Source: Desulfovibrio sp. ZJ369 (GTDB taxonomy: Bacteria > Desulfobacterota > Desulfovibrionia > Desulfovibrionales > Desulfovibrionaceae). From it: DNA of 64,000 nucleotides. Numbering within the stretch: position 1 is the first letter of the stretch; every line of letters starts with the position of its first letter. Below the pieces are notes generated by a model. The model did no database searches. It was not told where the DNA came from and saw only the letters and a program-made list of their open reading frames with translations. The stretch is taken from positions 1-64,000 of the forward strand of contig NZ_JAAKEI010000006.1 of assembly GCF_011039085.1 (NCBI RefSeq). Direction: 5' to 3'. This document shows, in pieces, positions 18,027-26,573 of the stretch. A program made the translations under genes and the position numbers.

Positions 18027-20399
18027 TCAGTTGTCCTCGTGCAGGGGCATGATCAGCTTGCCGGCGCAGTCCAGAAGGCCGGAGCGGGCCTTGCAGATGC
18101 GCTCAAACAAAATGCCCCCGCAACCGATGGCCGCGGGCAGATTATATTCCGCGCAGCGGATGGCCATATGCGAGTTGGTTCCGCCGTAGCGGGTGACAAG
18201 CCCGGCAATGCCGCGCGTGAACAGCCAGTCATAGCCCGGATCCGCGCTTTCGATGCAGACAATGGCCCCGTTCAGCCTGAGGCCCGCGCCGCTGCCCGTC
18301 AAATGGATCACCGGCGCTTCCAGGCGCTTGGAGGTGATGAAATTGGGCACGCTGCGCTGCTGGGCCGCCACATAGACGTCGCGCGGCGAGCGGATCAAAT
18401 GTGAGAGACGGAAAGAATGCGCCAGCTCGTATCCCTGACGCTGGGCCTCGATCAGCTTGAGATAGTATTTGCGGGCCTCGGCGGGCAGGGGCGCGTACAG
18501 GCCGTTGATCACCATATCCACATTGAGCATGGAGATCTGCTCGCGCGTCAGTTCCAGCGTCTCGCCCCAGGCGGCCAGGTTCTCAAGCACAGCGCAGATA
18601 TGGCGGCTGAAGACGAATTTGATCCACTCCCGCCCGGCTATGGCCGTGCGCGCATAGTTGAGAAGATGTTCGGGCCCGCAGTCCAGGCCCGCCTCATCCA
18701 GCAGGGCGGCCAGGGCTTTGCGCTCCGCGGCGCGAAGACGGAAACGCGAGGGCGCCTGGCGCGATTCGGGCAGATCGGCGATTTCAAAAAGATCTTCGCG
18801 TTGCGCGTAGCAGGGGGTCATGATGTCATAGGTGCCGGGCCGCAGATGCCCGTATTGGCGCAGAAAAGCGCGCCGGGCCGCCCCGCTTTGGCAGGCTGCG
18901 CGGAAATCGCGCGACAGTTCGCCGGACACCGTGCGCACGCTGCATTTGAAGGCCTGGAGGCGTTCCGGACTCAACGCGCCGCGCCGAACCGCCGAGCGCA
19001 GCAGGGATTCGGCCATGAACGCATGGCGCGCGGCAATGGAAAAGGGCAGGGTGCCGAGCTGGCGGCATTCTTCCAGCAAGGGCGAAAGCGTTGCGACCAG
19101 GGCAAAGCCCGAAGAAGCCGTGGGCCGGGGCGGCATAAGCGCCTTTTGTTTTTTCTCCAGGGCCTGCGCGTCGGCCAGCGCCGCGTCAAGGCTGCCGCCG
19201 GGCTTCAGCGCCCTGTTGGTCAGGCGCCGCAAACCTGCCTTGAAGGCCAGGCGCTGCGCCGGAGAGAGCAGGCCCGGATAGCGCGCGTCGAAACTTTGGT
19301 CAAAATCGAAATCCAGCACAGTATGCGCGATTTCAAATTCCACTTTGTCATGCAGCGCCGGGTTGGCGTCCAGCCTGTCCAGCCAGGCGTTGATCAGCTT
19401 TTCGCAGGCGGCGGCAGGCAGATCCGCGGGCAAAAAGGAGTTGAAGCTCGCCCGCACGTCGATATATGGCCGCCCGGCCAGGGAGAGCATCAGCTCCGTG
19501 GGCGGCAGGCAACGGTAGCCCATGCGCTCCCGCGCCAGGCTCCAGATGCGGCTGGTGATCAGTTCCCGATAGAGGCTCATGGCCAGGGGCCGCGGGGTGA
19601 CGCCGATGATTTCCGCCGGGTTCCAGTCCGGCATGATTCCGAGCAGCGTGCGCTGCCCGAAAAGTTCCGGGCGTGGCCGCATGATTTCCTTGACATAGGC
19701 TTCCACATGCCGAATGCGGCGTGAAACGCCCAGACCCGCGTTGGCGCGCCAACGCTTGGCGGCGCAGATGCGCCGCACTTGCAGAAGATGCACGTTCTCG
19801 GCGCTGTCCACGGCAAATTCCACGTCCAGCGGCGTCTGGCCGTAATGGCGCTCCAGCCCGCGCAGCATCTCCAGCACGCGCCGCAGGCGCGGCGAGTCGA
19901 AATATTCCGGCTTGACGCCCTTGTAAATGCAGACGGTCTTGCTGACGCCAATGCCGCCGGTGACAGTGTCGGTGCGGCCAGAAACATCGTCATAATTGAT
20001 CACATAATACGGCGAGCCGTCTTCCAGAGCGCGGGTCATGGCCACACCGCACATGGTCACTTCGCCGATCATGGGCTGCACCAGCACCTGATCACGCTCG
20101 TCGCGAAAAACGGAAATCACACTGTCGATGGCGCTGCCCAGTTCGGACGCATCCTGCGAAGGCACATGCAAAATGCTCTGGAAAGCGCCGGCCAGGGATT
20201 GCTCGTTGCCGTCTTCGCAACGGGCCGAGGAGCGCACGGCGAGGTTGCCGCGCGGAAAGCGGCTCTGGATGGCGCGCAGCACCTGATGCGGATCGTTGCG
20301 CCATTGGCGGGCTTCAAAAAAATAGCTCGGCGGCACGGGAAAGCCCTGATCCGCGAGGCAGGTCAGGGTTTCTGCCTTGGTTCCAAAAGATTGACGCAT
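18027..20399 (-). CDS. PEP-synthase-like L-glutamine kinase (Cj1418-like)
   Basis: 790 residues. The N-terminal ATP-binding domain of the PEP synthase/PPDK type contains LAVRSSARCEDGNEQSLAGAF (~50-70) and the VLVQPMIGEVTMCGVAMTRA stretch. A long central domain follows, then the C-terminal swivelling phosphohistidine domain with GGTNSHMAIRCAEYNLPAAIG (His at ~744). The PEP-binding barrel of PEP synthase is absent, so a phosphate acceptor other than pyruvate is expected. C. jejuni Cj1418 has this architecture and similar size and makes L-glutamine phosphate, AMP and phosphate from ATP and glutamine. The ATG at 20399 has GGAAGGAG upstream; a sigma-54 promoter lies ~35 bases before it. Confidence 0.85.
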   Translation of the reverse strand: MRQSFGTKAETLTCLADQGFPVPPSYFFEARQWRNDPHQVLRAIQSRFPRGNLAVRSSARCEDGNEQSLAGAFQSILHVPSQDASELGSAIDSVISVFRDERDQVLVQPMIGEVTMCGVAMTRALEDGSPYYVINYDDVSGRTDTVTGGIGVSKTVCIYKGVKPEYFDSPRLRRVLEMLRGLERHYGQTPLDVEFAVDSAENVHLLQVRRICAAKRWRANAGLGVSRRIRHVEAYVKEIMRPRPELFGQRTLLGIMPDWNPAEIIGVTPRPLAMSLYRELITSRIWSLARERMGYRCLPPTELMLSLAGRPYIDVRASFNSFLPADLPAAACEKLINAWLDRLDANPALHDKVEFEIAHTVLDFDFDQSFDARYPGLLSPAQRLAFKAGLRRLTNRALKPGGSLDAALADAQALEKKQKALMPPRPTASSGFALVATLSPLLEECRQLGTLPFSIAARHAFMAESLLRSAVRRGALSPERLQAFKCSVRTVSGELSRDFRAACQSGAARRAFLRQYGHLRPGTYDIMTPCYAQREDLFEIADLPESRQAPSRFRLRAAERKALAALLDEAGLDCGPEHLLNYARTAIAGREWIKFVFSRHICAVLENLAAWGETLELTREQISMLNVDMVINGLYAPLPAEARKYYLKLIEAQRQGYELAHSFRLSHLIRSPRDVYVAAQQRSVPNFITSKRLEAPVIHLTGSGAGLRLNGAIVCIESADPGYDWLFTRGIAGLVTRYGGTNSHMAIRCAEYNLPAAIGCGGILFERICKARSGLLDCAGKLIMPLHEDN

Positions 20400-20430
20400 A
20401 CTCCTTCCCCTTGGCTGTGTACAGAGCATA

Positions 20431-20446
20431 AGCAAGAGTCGTGCCA
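20431..20446 (-). promoter_or_regulatory. Sigma-54 (-24/-12) promoter before the glutamine kinase gene
   Basis: The minus strand reads TGGCACGACTCTTGCT, matching TGGCACG-N4-TTGCW at every defined position, with exactly 10 bases between the GG and GC pairs. The predicted start (~20420) leaves a ~20-base leader with a good ribosome-binding site. It implies control by RpoN and an enhancer-binding activator. The rest of the 169-bp gap shows no other feature. Confidence 0.65.
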
Positions 20447-20568
20447 TATTCAGGGGCAAAGAGTGTCACGCTGGGGAAGCGCACAGGAGGCGGAAAGGGC
20501 GGCGAGGAAAAGACGTTCACGCGCCTTTTGCCGCAACGCGCCACAGCCATGGCGACTCTCCGGCAGAT

Positions 20569-21213
20569 TCAAGGGACAAGCCCCCAATGACGCCGGAAGA
20601 GTTCCAGATCCGCGGGATGCGCTTCAACCTCCCGTTCCGGATGCCACATGAGGCCGAGCCAGGGCAGGTTGCGGGCGCGCAGGGCCTCCACGCTGTTGTC
20701 CGCTGCGCAGAGCGCCAGACTTTCCAGTTGCGGCGGCAAAACTTCGGGGAACAGGCCCCACTGATGGTAGGAGTTGACCTCTCGCGTTTCGGATGCCGCT
20801 TGCGGCCCCCGCCCGATGATGGGATGCCTGGCGCGCACATGCCGCTCGGCCGCCAGCCGGGCCAGGCCCCCGCCGAAGAAATGCTGCAACATCTGCATGC
20901 CCCGGCAGATGCCGATCACCGGCAGATTCCGGGCCGCGGCCCAGGCCAGCAACGCTTGTTCCGTGCGGTCGCGCTCCGGCGTGACGCCGAGGTCGTCGCC
21001 GCCGGAAAGCACCAGGGCATTCACGCCAAGGTTTTGCGCCAGGGCCGGGCAGTCCTCCTGCACATTGGGCAGCATGACCCAGGGCAGGCCTCCGGGGCTG
21101 AGAGCGCGGAAAAAGCGGGCCCAATCCCGGGCCAGAGCGTCGCGCTGCTCGCCGCTTGCGGGATCGCGCGTCACCCGCATGGTGATGCCCGGCAAGACGT
21201 GTTGCGCCGTCAT
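20569..21213 (-). CDS. Class I glutamine amidotransferase-like hydrolase, probable gamma-glutamyl-CDP-amidate hydrolase (Cj1417-like)
   Basis: 214 residues of the peptidase C26 / PuuD type. The nucleophile is in VIGICRGMQMLQHFFGG (Cys ~101) and the catalytic His-Glu pair in LMWHPEREV (~190); NSYHQWG is the family's substrate-side motif. Members hydrolyse gamma-glutamyl amides. In C. jejuni, Cj1417 splits CDP-L-glutamine into glutamate and cytidine diphosphoramidate. The start overlaps the stop of the DUF3179 gene (ATGA). Without its neighbours, gamma-glutamyl-GABA hydrolase would be the default annotation. Confidence 0.85.
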   Translation of the reverse strand: MTAQHVLPGITMRVTRDPASGEQRDALARDWARFFRALSPGGLPWVMLPNVQEDCPALAQNLGVNALVLSGGDDLGVTPERDRTEQALLAWAAARNLPVIGICRGMQMLQHFFGGGLARLAAERHVRARHPIIGRGPQAASETREVNSYHQWGLFPEVLPPQLESLALCAADNSVEALRARNLPWLGLMWHPEREVEAHPADLELFRRHWGLVP

Positions 21214-22508
21214 GGCAACGGCGTTCCCGGCTGGCGTTGCAGAGGCGAGGGCGGAGACTGCACCGGAGCCTGGGGCGTGTCCGGGGCAGTGTCCGGGCCG
21301 GGCGCGGTCAGGTCCTTGGGAGGATCATCCCGGCCGGGCGGGTTGAGGGAAAGCAGATTCGCCGGCACTTCGCCCGGACCGGGTATCACAAAGGTTTCCG
21401 GGTTCAGGCTGTACCAGGCGAACCACATGGAGTAGCCGCCGAAATACTGCTTCATGGACGCGCCCTGCATATTTCCTTTCAGAGCCTTGCCCGTGGCCGG
21501 ATCCCAGACGCTGCGGGTGTTGAGATCCACAAGGCGGCCGTATTGGCTTACAAACAGAAAAGGCTCGGCCCAGATCTGGCGGTTGAAGATCCGCACCACG
21601 TCCAGCCGCGGATCATGCACGGCCAGCAGGGCGGAGGGGCCAAGAAAGAAATTCACCGCGCCTTTCTTCCTGACGTAGCCGATATCCACCGCCAGCAGCA
21701 GGCCCTCGTATTCCAGACAGAGCATGGGCGTTTTGCGGGGAAAGCGCCGGTCAATGCGCTGCACCGGATAGACCAGAATGTCGTTGTCGTAATAGGTGCC
21801 CTTTTTCAGGTAGTTGCCGTAGGGGTCACGGCCGTAAGGGCGGTTGCCGCGCGGCTGGGCCAGGACCGGGGCGTCGGGGTATACGGTGCGCGCCGCGCCC
21901 CAGGTCGTCCAGTACACGGGGATGGTGGGCATGCCCCGGCCCAGCAGGGGGCCTTCAAAGGCCATGCCCGTTGCCTGTAGCCAGAGGCTGCCGGAATTGC
22001 GGTCAATAAGCACGCTGTTGCCGTCGTAAAGGCGGCCTTCAAGATCGAAAATCAGATTCAGTCCGCCCATGGATGCGTTGTAGGCCATCAGCGTCCCGGT
22101 AATGGGGCAGTAGGTGATGGCATAGGCCACGTCGTCGATAAGCTCGTTGACCACCTGATGCCAGACCATGAAGCGTTGGGGGAAAATGCGCGGGCCGTCC
22201 GGCAGCATAACCACAAAGACCACATCCTCCCGGCTCATGTTCAGGTCCGCGTCCTGCACGCGGTCATAGCGCGGCCGGTAGAGCGAAGGAATGGCCCCGT
22301 AGCTGACGCTGGTTTCCGTCAACTTGCTGGCGATTGCGGCCAGTTGCTGCAGATTTTGGGGGCGGGCCTGGGCGGGCGCAACTGCCGTTGCCCAGATCAG
22401 GCAGAAGAGCGCCATGCAGGCGACCAGCCCGGAAACTGAAACAGCTTGGCGCGAAGCGGGGCTCTGAAGGCCGTGCACGCGTGCCACGGCGGCATCTGCT
22501 TTGCTCAA
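21210..22508 (-). CDS. DUF3179 family exported protein
   Basis: 432 residues. An N-terminal hydrophobic segment (~26-48, ending APAQA) is a signal peptide or anchor, so the protein is probably periplasmic. The body matches DUF3179: VWHQVVNELIDDVAYAITYCPITGTLMAYN and YDGNSVLIDRNSGSLWLQATGMAFEGPL. The conserved Cys in the ITYCPITGT motif is present. The C-terminal ~50 residues are Pro-rich. The biochemical role is unknown. The start is TTG, overlapping the rmlD stop (TTGA), and the stop overlaps the amidotransferase start, so it is the second gene of the operon. Confidence 0.82.
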   Translation of the reverse strand: MSKADAAVARVHGLQSPASRQAVSVSGLVACMALFCLIWATAVAPAQARPQNLQQLAAIASKLTETSVSYGAIPSLYRPRYDRVQDADLNMSREDVVFVVMLPDGPRIFPQRFMVWHQVVNELIDDVAYAITYCPITGTLMAYNASMGGLNLIFDLEGRLYDGNSVLIDRNSGSLWLQATGMAFEGPLLGRGMPTIPVYWTTWGAARTVYPDAPVLAQPRGNRPYGRDPYGNYLKKGTYYDNDILVYPVQRIDRRFPRKTPMLCLEYEGLLLAVDIGYVRKKGAVNFFLGPSALLAVHDPRLDVVRIFNRQIWAEPFLFVSQYGRLVDLNTRSVWDPATGKALKGNMQGASMKQYFGGYSMWFAWYSLNPETFVIPGPGEVPANLLSLNPPGRDDPPKDLTAPGPDTAPDTPQAPVQSPPSPLQRQPGTPLP

Positions 22509-23395
22509 CGCGCTCCCTCACTGCCGGGCTGAGCGCCGGGCACATATTCGCTGAACAGAAAATCGCGCAGGGCCTGGGGCCAGGGCCGGGGCTTTTTGCC
22601 CAGAAATTCGCTCAGTTTGCCGGTATCCAGCACGGAATAGGCGGGGCGCTGGGCCTTTTGCGGCCATTGCGCCGAGGCCACGGGTTCCACCCGGCAGGGC
22701 GAGGCCGTGAGGGCAATGGCTTCGCAGGCCAGCTCGCACCAACTGGCCTGGCCGCCGTTGACCGCATGCCAGATCCCCGTGGCTTGCTTTTCCGCCAGAT
22801 CCACGCTCCATTGGGCCAGATCCAGGCTGTACGTCGGGGAGCCGGTCTGATCATGAACCACACTGATCGCATCGCGGCGGCGGCAGGCCTCAAGAATAGT
22901 TTCCACAAAATTTTTGCGCCCCGGGCCAAACAGCCAGGCTGTGCGCACCACGCAGGCCCGTTCGGGCAGGCCGCGCAGCACGGCTTCCTCGCCTGCAAGT
23001 TTGGTGCGGCCGTAGACTGAAGCGGGATGCGGCGCGTCTTCTTCGGTCCAGGGTTGCTGGCGCGGCCCGGAAAAGACGAAATCCGTGCTGAAGTGCACAA
23101 GGTGGCCCCGCCCGCGCGCCTTGAGAATCCGGGCCAGGGCGTCGGGCAATGTGCGGTTCACGAGCAAGGCTTCTTCGGGATGCTCCTCGGCCTCGTCCAC
23201 CTGGGTCCAGGCGACGGCGTTGAAGACCACATCCGCGTCCACGGCCGCCAGACGGGATTCGAGAAAAGCCATGTCCTGCAGATTGCCGTCTGCCCGGCCC
23301 AGCGTTTCGGCCTGCCAGCCGCGGGCCGTGAGCACGCGCTGCAACGCCTGCCCCAAAAGACCTGTCGCGCCGCCCAGAATCAGCGCCTTCGCCAT
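22505..23395 (-). CDS. rmlD: dTDP-4-dehydrorhamnose reductase family protein (RmlD)
   Basis: 296 residues, an extended short-chain dehydrogenase. LILGGATGLLGQALQRVL (NAD(P)-binding GxxGxxG) starts the protein; STDFVFSG and the YGRTKLAGE (YxxxK) catalytic motif follow. RmlD makes dTDP-L-rhamnose from dTDP-4-dehydrorhamnose; no rmlA, rmlB or rmlC is in the window, so another sugar substrate is possible. Start chosen at 23395, after GGGGAGG. First gene of the operon leading to the phosphoramidate genes, which suggests a surface polysaccharide context. Confidence 0.87.
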   Translation of the reverse strand: MAKALILGGATGLLGQALQRVLTARGWQAETLGRADGNLQDMAFLESRLAAVDADVVFNAVAWTQVDEAEEHPEEALLVNRTLPDALARILKARGRGHLVHFSTDFVFSGPRQQPWTEEDAPHPASVYGRTKLAGEEAVLRGLPERACVVRTAWLFGPGRKNFVETILEACRRRDAISVVHDQTGSPTYSLDLAQWSVDLAEKQATGIWHAVNGGQASWCELACEAIALTASPCRVEPVASAQWPQKAQRPAYSVLDTGKLSEFLGKKPRPWPQALRDFLFSEYVPGAQPGSEGAR

Positions 23396-23718
23396 CGGAA
23401 CCTCCCCGGCGACCGCAGCCCGTCCATGCGCGGGACGGAGTCCAGTAGCCATATTGGGCACTGTAGCCTTTCGGGGGGACAGGGGTCAATATCCGCCTTT
23501 ACGGTCGGCGCGGCCTTGCTCCAGGCCGCAGGCCGCGCAGTGAAGCGCGCTTTTAACGCAATTTCACTTTGGAATCGCTGCGGCGTCTGCTCCCGCAGCC
23601 CAGGCTGCCGCTCTTGTGAAAGTATTTTTGAGATGCCGCCGCTCCGTTACGGTCAACCGGCTTTCGTGCGGGCTGCGGTCGTCTTGCCTCGCCTGAGCAA
23701 GTGTCGTACAAAAAAGGT
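23396..23718. other. Divergent intergenic region rmlD / cbiK
   Basis: 323 bp between divergent genes. No cobalamin-riboswitch core, repeat or clear promoter hexamer pair was recognised. Confidence 0.3.
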
Positions 23719-24495
23719 ATGAGACGCGCAATTCTTCTGACGGCCTTCGGGGCCAGCAGCGCACAGGGGCAAAAGGCCCTGAAAAGTTTTGACGCCCGGG
23801 TGCGCGAGCGTTTTCCGGGCGTGCCCGTGCGCTGGGCCTATACGTCGTTGCTGTTGCGCGAGCGCCTGGCCAGAGCCCGCCAGAAAAGTGATTCCGTGCG
23901 CAAGGCCCTGCGCAGGCTGAGCTTTGAAAAATTTACGGAAGTGGCGTTGCAGCCCTTGCAAACCATTCCGGGCAGGGAACATGCCGAGGTCTGCGCGGCT
24001 GTGGACGAAGCCGCCGCGGAGGACGGGCTGATCTGCGGGGTCGGCGCGCCCTTGCTGGCCACGGCGCAGGATGTGGAGCAGGCGGCTTTGGCCCTGATGC
24101 GCCATTTGCCGCCGGAGCGCGTCCCGGGCGAGGACGTGGTGCTCATGGGCCACGGAGCCCGCCATGCGGCCGTGGCCCGTTATGAGGATCTGGCGCGGGC
24201 CGTGCGCCGGCTCGACGCGCATGTGCATGTGGGAACAATGAACGGCGCGGTTGCGCTGGAAGATATTCTGCCCCGGCTTGTTTCCGCACGGGTCTGGCTT
24301 ATGCCCCTGCTCTCGGTGGTGGGGCGTCACGCCCTGCAGGACATGGCCGGGGAGGGCGGCCGGTCGTGGCGCTCGCGCATTGAGGCCCACGGCCGCCAAT
24401 GCCTGCCCGTGCTCAAGGGCACTGCGGAATATGCGGCTTTTGCGGAGATCTGGCTGCAGCATCTTGAGCATGTTGTCCGGGCGCTCGAAACCTGA
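23719..24495 (+). CDS. cbiK: Sirohydrochlorin cobaltochelatase, CbiK type
   Basis: 258 residues. Inserts Co2+ into sirohydrochlorin for anaerobic cobalamin synthesis (also able to use Fe2+ in sulfate reducers). Visible: AILLTAFGASSAQG at the N-terminus, the metal-site His region VVLMGHGARHAAVARY (~145), HVHVGTMNGAVALEDIL and LMPLLSVVGRHALQDMAGE (~205-220), all diagnostic of CbiK. No signal peptide is present, so this is the cytoplasmic form rather than the periplasmic haem-binding paralogue known in Desulfovibrio. The ATG at 23719 fits the family; a GTG at 23701 is an alternative. Confidence 0.9.
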   Translation: MRRAILLTAFGASSAQGQKALKSFDARVRERFPGVPVRWAYTSLLLRERLARARQKSDSVRKALRRLSFEKFTEVALQPLQTIPGREHAEVCAAVDEAAAEDGLICGVGAPLLATAQDVEQAALALMRHLPPERVPGEDVVLMGHGARHAAVARYEDLARAVRRLDAHVHVGTMNGAVALEDILPRLVSARVWLMPLLSVVGRHALQDMAGEGGRSWRSRIEAHGRQCLPVLKGTAEYAAFAEIWLQHLEHVVRALET

Positions 24496-24782
24496 CGGCG
24501 CTGCGCAACGCTGTTTTGCCAGGCGTCGCGTTGAGAAAGCGCGCAAGCCCGGCGGCGCGGGCAGCTCAATGAAAAGGCTCTTTGCGTGATGAAATCGCCT
24601 TGTGAAAACCTCGCGACGTTACCATGCCTTCTCGCCAGGCCGCGCAGGCCGGAGCATTCCGCTTTGCGGCAGGTGTTTTAATGAGGGCTGACCCTATGGA
24701 AGTATAACGGCTCTGCGGCTTTTGGCTATTCTGCCGGGGCCAGGAGCGTGAACGATAAATGTCAATGTTACTGAGGTGTACT

Positions 24783-25634
24783 ATGCGCGGAGTAGTGGTG
24801 TGTACAGTGCTTCTGGGATTCTTGCTGACAGGCTGCGGCGCGGGCGGCACAGGCCGGGCCGCGGCCAGCAGGGCGGACGCGACAACAACACAGCCTGGAG
24901 AAAGCGCACCCGGCGGCGCTGCCAACATTTTCAACCCGTATATGCATGAGCGCCTGCCCAACACGCGCGCGCTTTCGGCCGAAGGCGCGCAGATGCTCAA
25001 AAAAATCGGCGGCCGGGAACAACGCATTGAGGGCGAGGCCGCCTTCAGAAAGCATTGGCGGCAGGAAATTTATCCCGTGGTCTTTGGCGACCCCAGGGCC
25101 CCGCATGAAATTCTGGCGCTTTTGGATTTTTCCGCGCCGCAAAGTGAAAAAGTCTGGCAGGCCGTCACGCAAGCCGCCAAATCGCTGTCTCCCCAACAGT
25201 GCAAAATCGCCGTCTTTGCCAACAGCAAGGAAAATTACGGCACTGACCTGATGGGTCTGGCCATCTGGATTTCCTACTCCCGGCCGGGCCAGGCCATGCC
25301 TTATCTGAGCTACGCCCTCTCCCGCTGGAACGCCGTCAAGGCCGAACAGAAGCGCGCCGGGGGCGTGAAACGCTTTACCAATGAGTATGACGCCACGGCC
25401 AATGCTTCGGACTTTCCCATCCACTATGCCTATTTTTCCAGACTGCGGCCGCCCGTGCCCGCCCGCGAGGAGTTGGCGGTGGCCAAATACTGTTACAACG
25501 CGGGCAATGTGAATTTGTACCAGACCGTGCAGATCTGCCGTTATTACGGCATCAACAGTCTGCCTGCCGTGGTGGTGGACGGCAAACCTCTGGGTACGGT
25601 TTCGGCGCAGTCCATTTTGAATGCTCTGAAGTAG
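24783..25634 (+). CDS. Thioredoxin-fold (DsbA-like) lipoprotein
   Basis: 283 residues with a lipobox (GFLLTGCG, Cys ~18), so a lipid-anchored envelope protein. The body looks like the DsbA/thioredoxin superfamily: EILALLDFSAPQSEKVWQAV at the first strand and a cis-Pro loop NSLPAVVVDG near the end. The CxxC active-site motif is replaced by SAPQS, so it is not a standard oxidoreductase. Two Cys (KYCYN and QICRYYG) remain in the C-terminal part. The start at 24783 has GAGGTG upstream. The TAG stop is the first part of a TA-GAGC palindrome. Confidence 0.8.
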   Translation: MRGVVVCTVLLGFLLTGCGAGGTGRAAASRADATTTQPGESAPGGAANIFNPYMHERLPNTRALSAEGAQMLKKIGGREQRIEGEAAFRKHWRQEIYPVVFGDPRAPHEILALLDFSAPQSEKVWQAVTQAAKSLSPQQCKIAVFANSKENYGTDLMGLAIWISYSRPGQAMPYLSYALSRWNAVKAEQKRAGGVKRFTNEYDATANASDFPIHYAYFSRLRPPVPAREELAVAKYCYNAGNVNLYQTVQICRYYGINSLPAVVVDGKPLGTVSAQSILNALK

Positions 25635-25667
25635 AGCGTTTTGCTACTGAAAGTAGCTGAACGCTCT
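25633..25667. repeat. TA-GAGC family palindrome at the lipoprotein stop
   Basis: Arms AGAGCGTT (25633-25640) and AACGCTCT (25660-25667). The TAG stop of the lipoprotein (25632-25634) is formed by the left end. Confidence 0.8.
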
Positions 25668-25679
25668 GGCGACAGCGTT

Positions 25680-25713
25680 AGAGCGGTTTGCTGTTGAAAA
25701 CGGCAACCGCTCT
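25680..25713. repeat. Second TA-GAGC palindrome, between the lipoprotein and mqnA
   Basis: Arms AGAGCGGTT (25680-25688) and AACCGCTCT (25705-25713), an interior pairing GCTGTT-type sequence. It lies 20 bp before the convergent mqnA stop and may terminate both transcripts. Confidence 0.75.
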
Positions 25714-25733
25714 GGCAACACGCTCTCATCGCG

Positions 25734-26573
25734 TCACATCCTGAAAAAACGCAGCGGCGGCGGCGCGGGGATCATGCCGGCTGTGGCGAGCTTTTCGTAA
25801 AAAAGACGCAAGCCCTGCAATTCCTCCTGCCCCAGACTGTAGACCAGACCGTCGCGGTAATAGGCCAGAAGCTCCTCGCGCGAGAGCGGGCAACCCAGGC
25901 CCGTGAGATCAAGGATCAGATCCATGTGTTGCAGGCCCCAATCCCGCGCGCGGCGCAGCAGCGCGCCGGGGTCGGTTTTGAACAGGCCTTGTTCGGCAGC
26001 CTCCCTGCTCACCACCCAAAGGCCGAAAATGAAAGGCAGTCCGGTCCAATCCCGCCAGGCTTCGGCCAGATCCAGGCGGTAGGGATAGTCGGGATGGTTG
26101 CGCAGGCGCAGGGCTTCGTCGCCGATGGCCAGAAACGCCGTGGGGGGGTTGGCGCCGCGCACTGCGGGCGTGACCGGGCCCGTGGAGAAACGCACGTTGA
26201 GCTTGTAGCGGTCGCGCATGAGCAGGCGCAACAGCGCCACGGAGGTATGGGTTTCGCCGCTGATCAGAATGCCGTGCCCGTCCAGTTGCTCAATGGGCAG
26301 GCGCGAGAGCAGCAGCACGCTCATGACCGGCCCGCGCGAGCCGATGGAAAGATCTTCCACCAGATAATACCGTTCGGGGCGGCAGGCGTATTCAAAGCAG
26401 GAGCACGACGAAACGTGCAGCTCGCCTCGGGCCATCATGTTGTTGAGCAGGGCCGGAGGGCCGGAAACCAACTCAAAATCGTGGGGCAGAATGCCTGCCT
26501 CAAGCGGATGATAAATGGGCAGCACATTGAGATAGCCGATGCGGCCCATACGCAGGACCAGTGGAGTGCTCAT
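25734..26573 (-). CDS. mqnA: Chorismate dehydratase MqnA (futalosine pathway)
   Basis: 279 residues. Removes water from chorismate to give 3-[(1-carboxyvinyl)oxy]benzoate, the first committed step of futalosine-dependent menaquinone synthesis. Visible: LRMGRIGYLNVLPIYHPL (start of the periplasmic-binding-protein-like fold), VSSCSCFEYACRPERY, GPVMSVLLLSRLP and GLPFIFGLWVVSRE. The start at 26573 matches the family N-terminus. The frame stays open for another 47 codons to 26714, through a duplicated copy of the first 14 codons; that ATG has a better spaced GAGGG, so a longer product cannot be ruled out. Confidence 0.9.
   Translation of the reverse strand: MSTPLVLRMGRIGYLNVLPIYHPLEAGILPHDFELVSGPPALLNNMMARGELHVSSCSCFEYACRPERYYLVEDLSIGSRGPVMSVLLLSRLPIEQLDGHGILISGETHTSVALLRLLMRDRYKLNVRFSTGPVTPAVRGANPPTAFLAIGDEALRLRNHPDYPYRLDLAEAWRDWTGLPFIFGLWVVSREAAEQGLFKTDPGALLRRARDWGLQHMDLILDLTGLGCPLSREELLAYYRDGLVYSLGQEELQGLRLFYEKLATAGMIPAPPPLRFFRM

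Noticed and set aside
18027-20399. Phosphoenolpyruvate synthase or rifampicin phosphotransferase
   Set aside because: The PEP-binding barrel is absent, which excludes PEP synthase; the rifampicin enzyme has the same domain set, but the tight coupling to the cytidylyltransferase favours glutamine kinase.
23396-23718. Cobalamin or metal riboswitch before cbiK
   Set aside because: No B12-box-like sequence or clear pairing pattern was seen.
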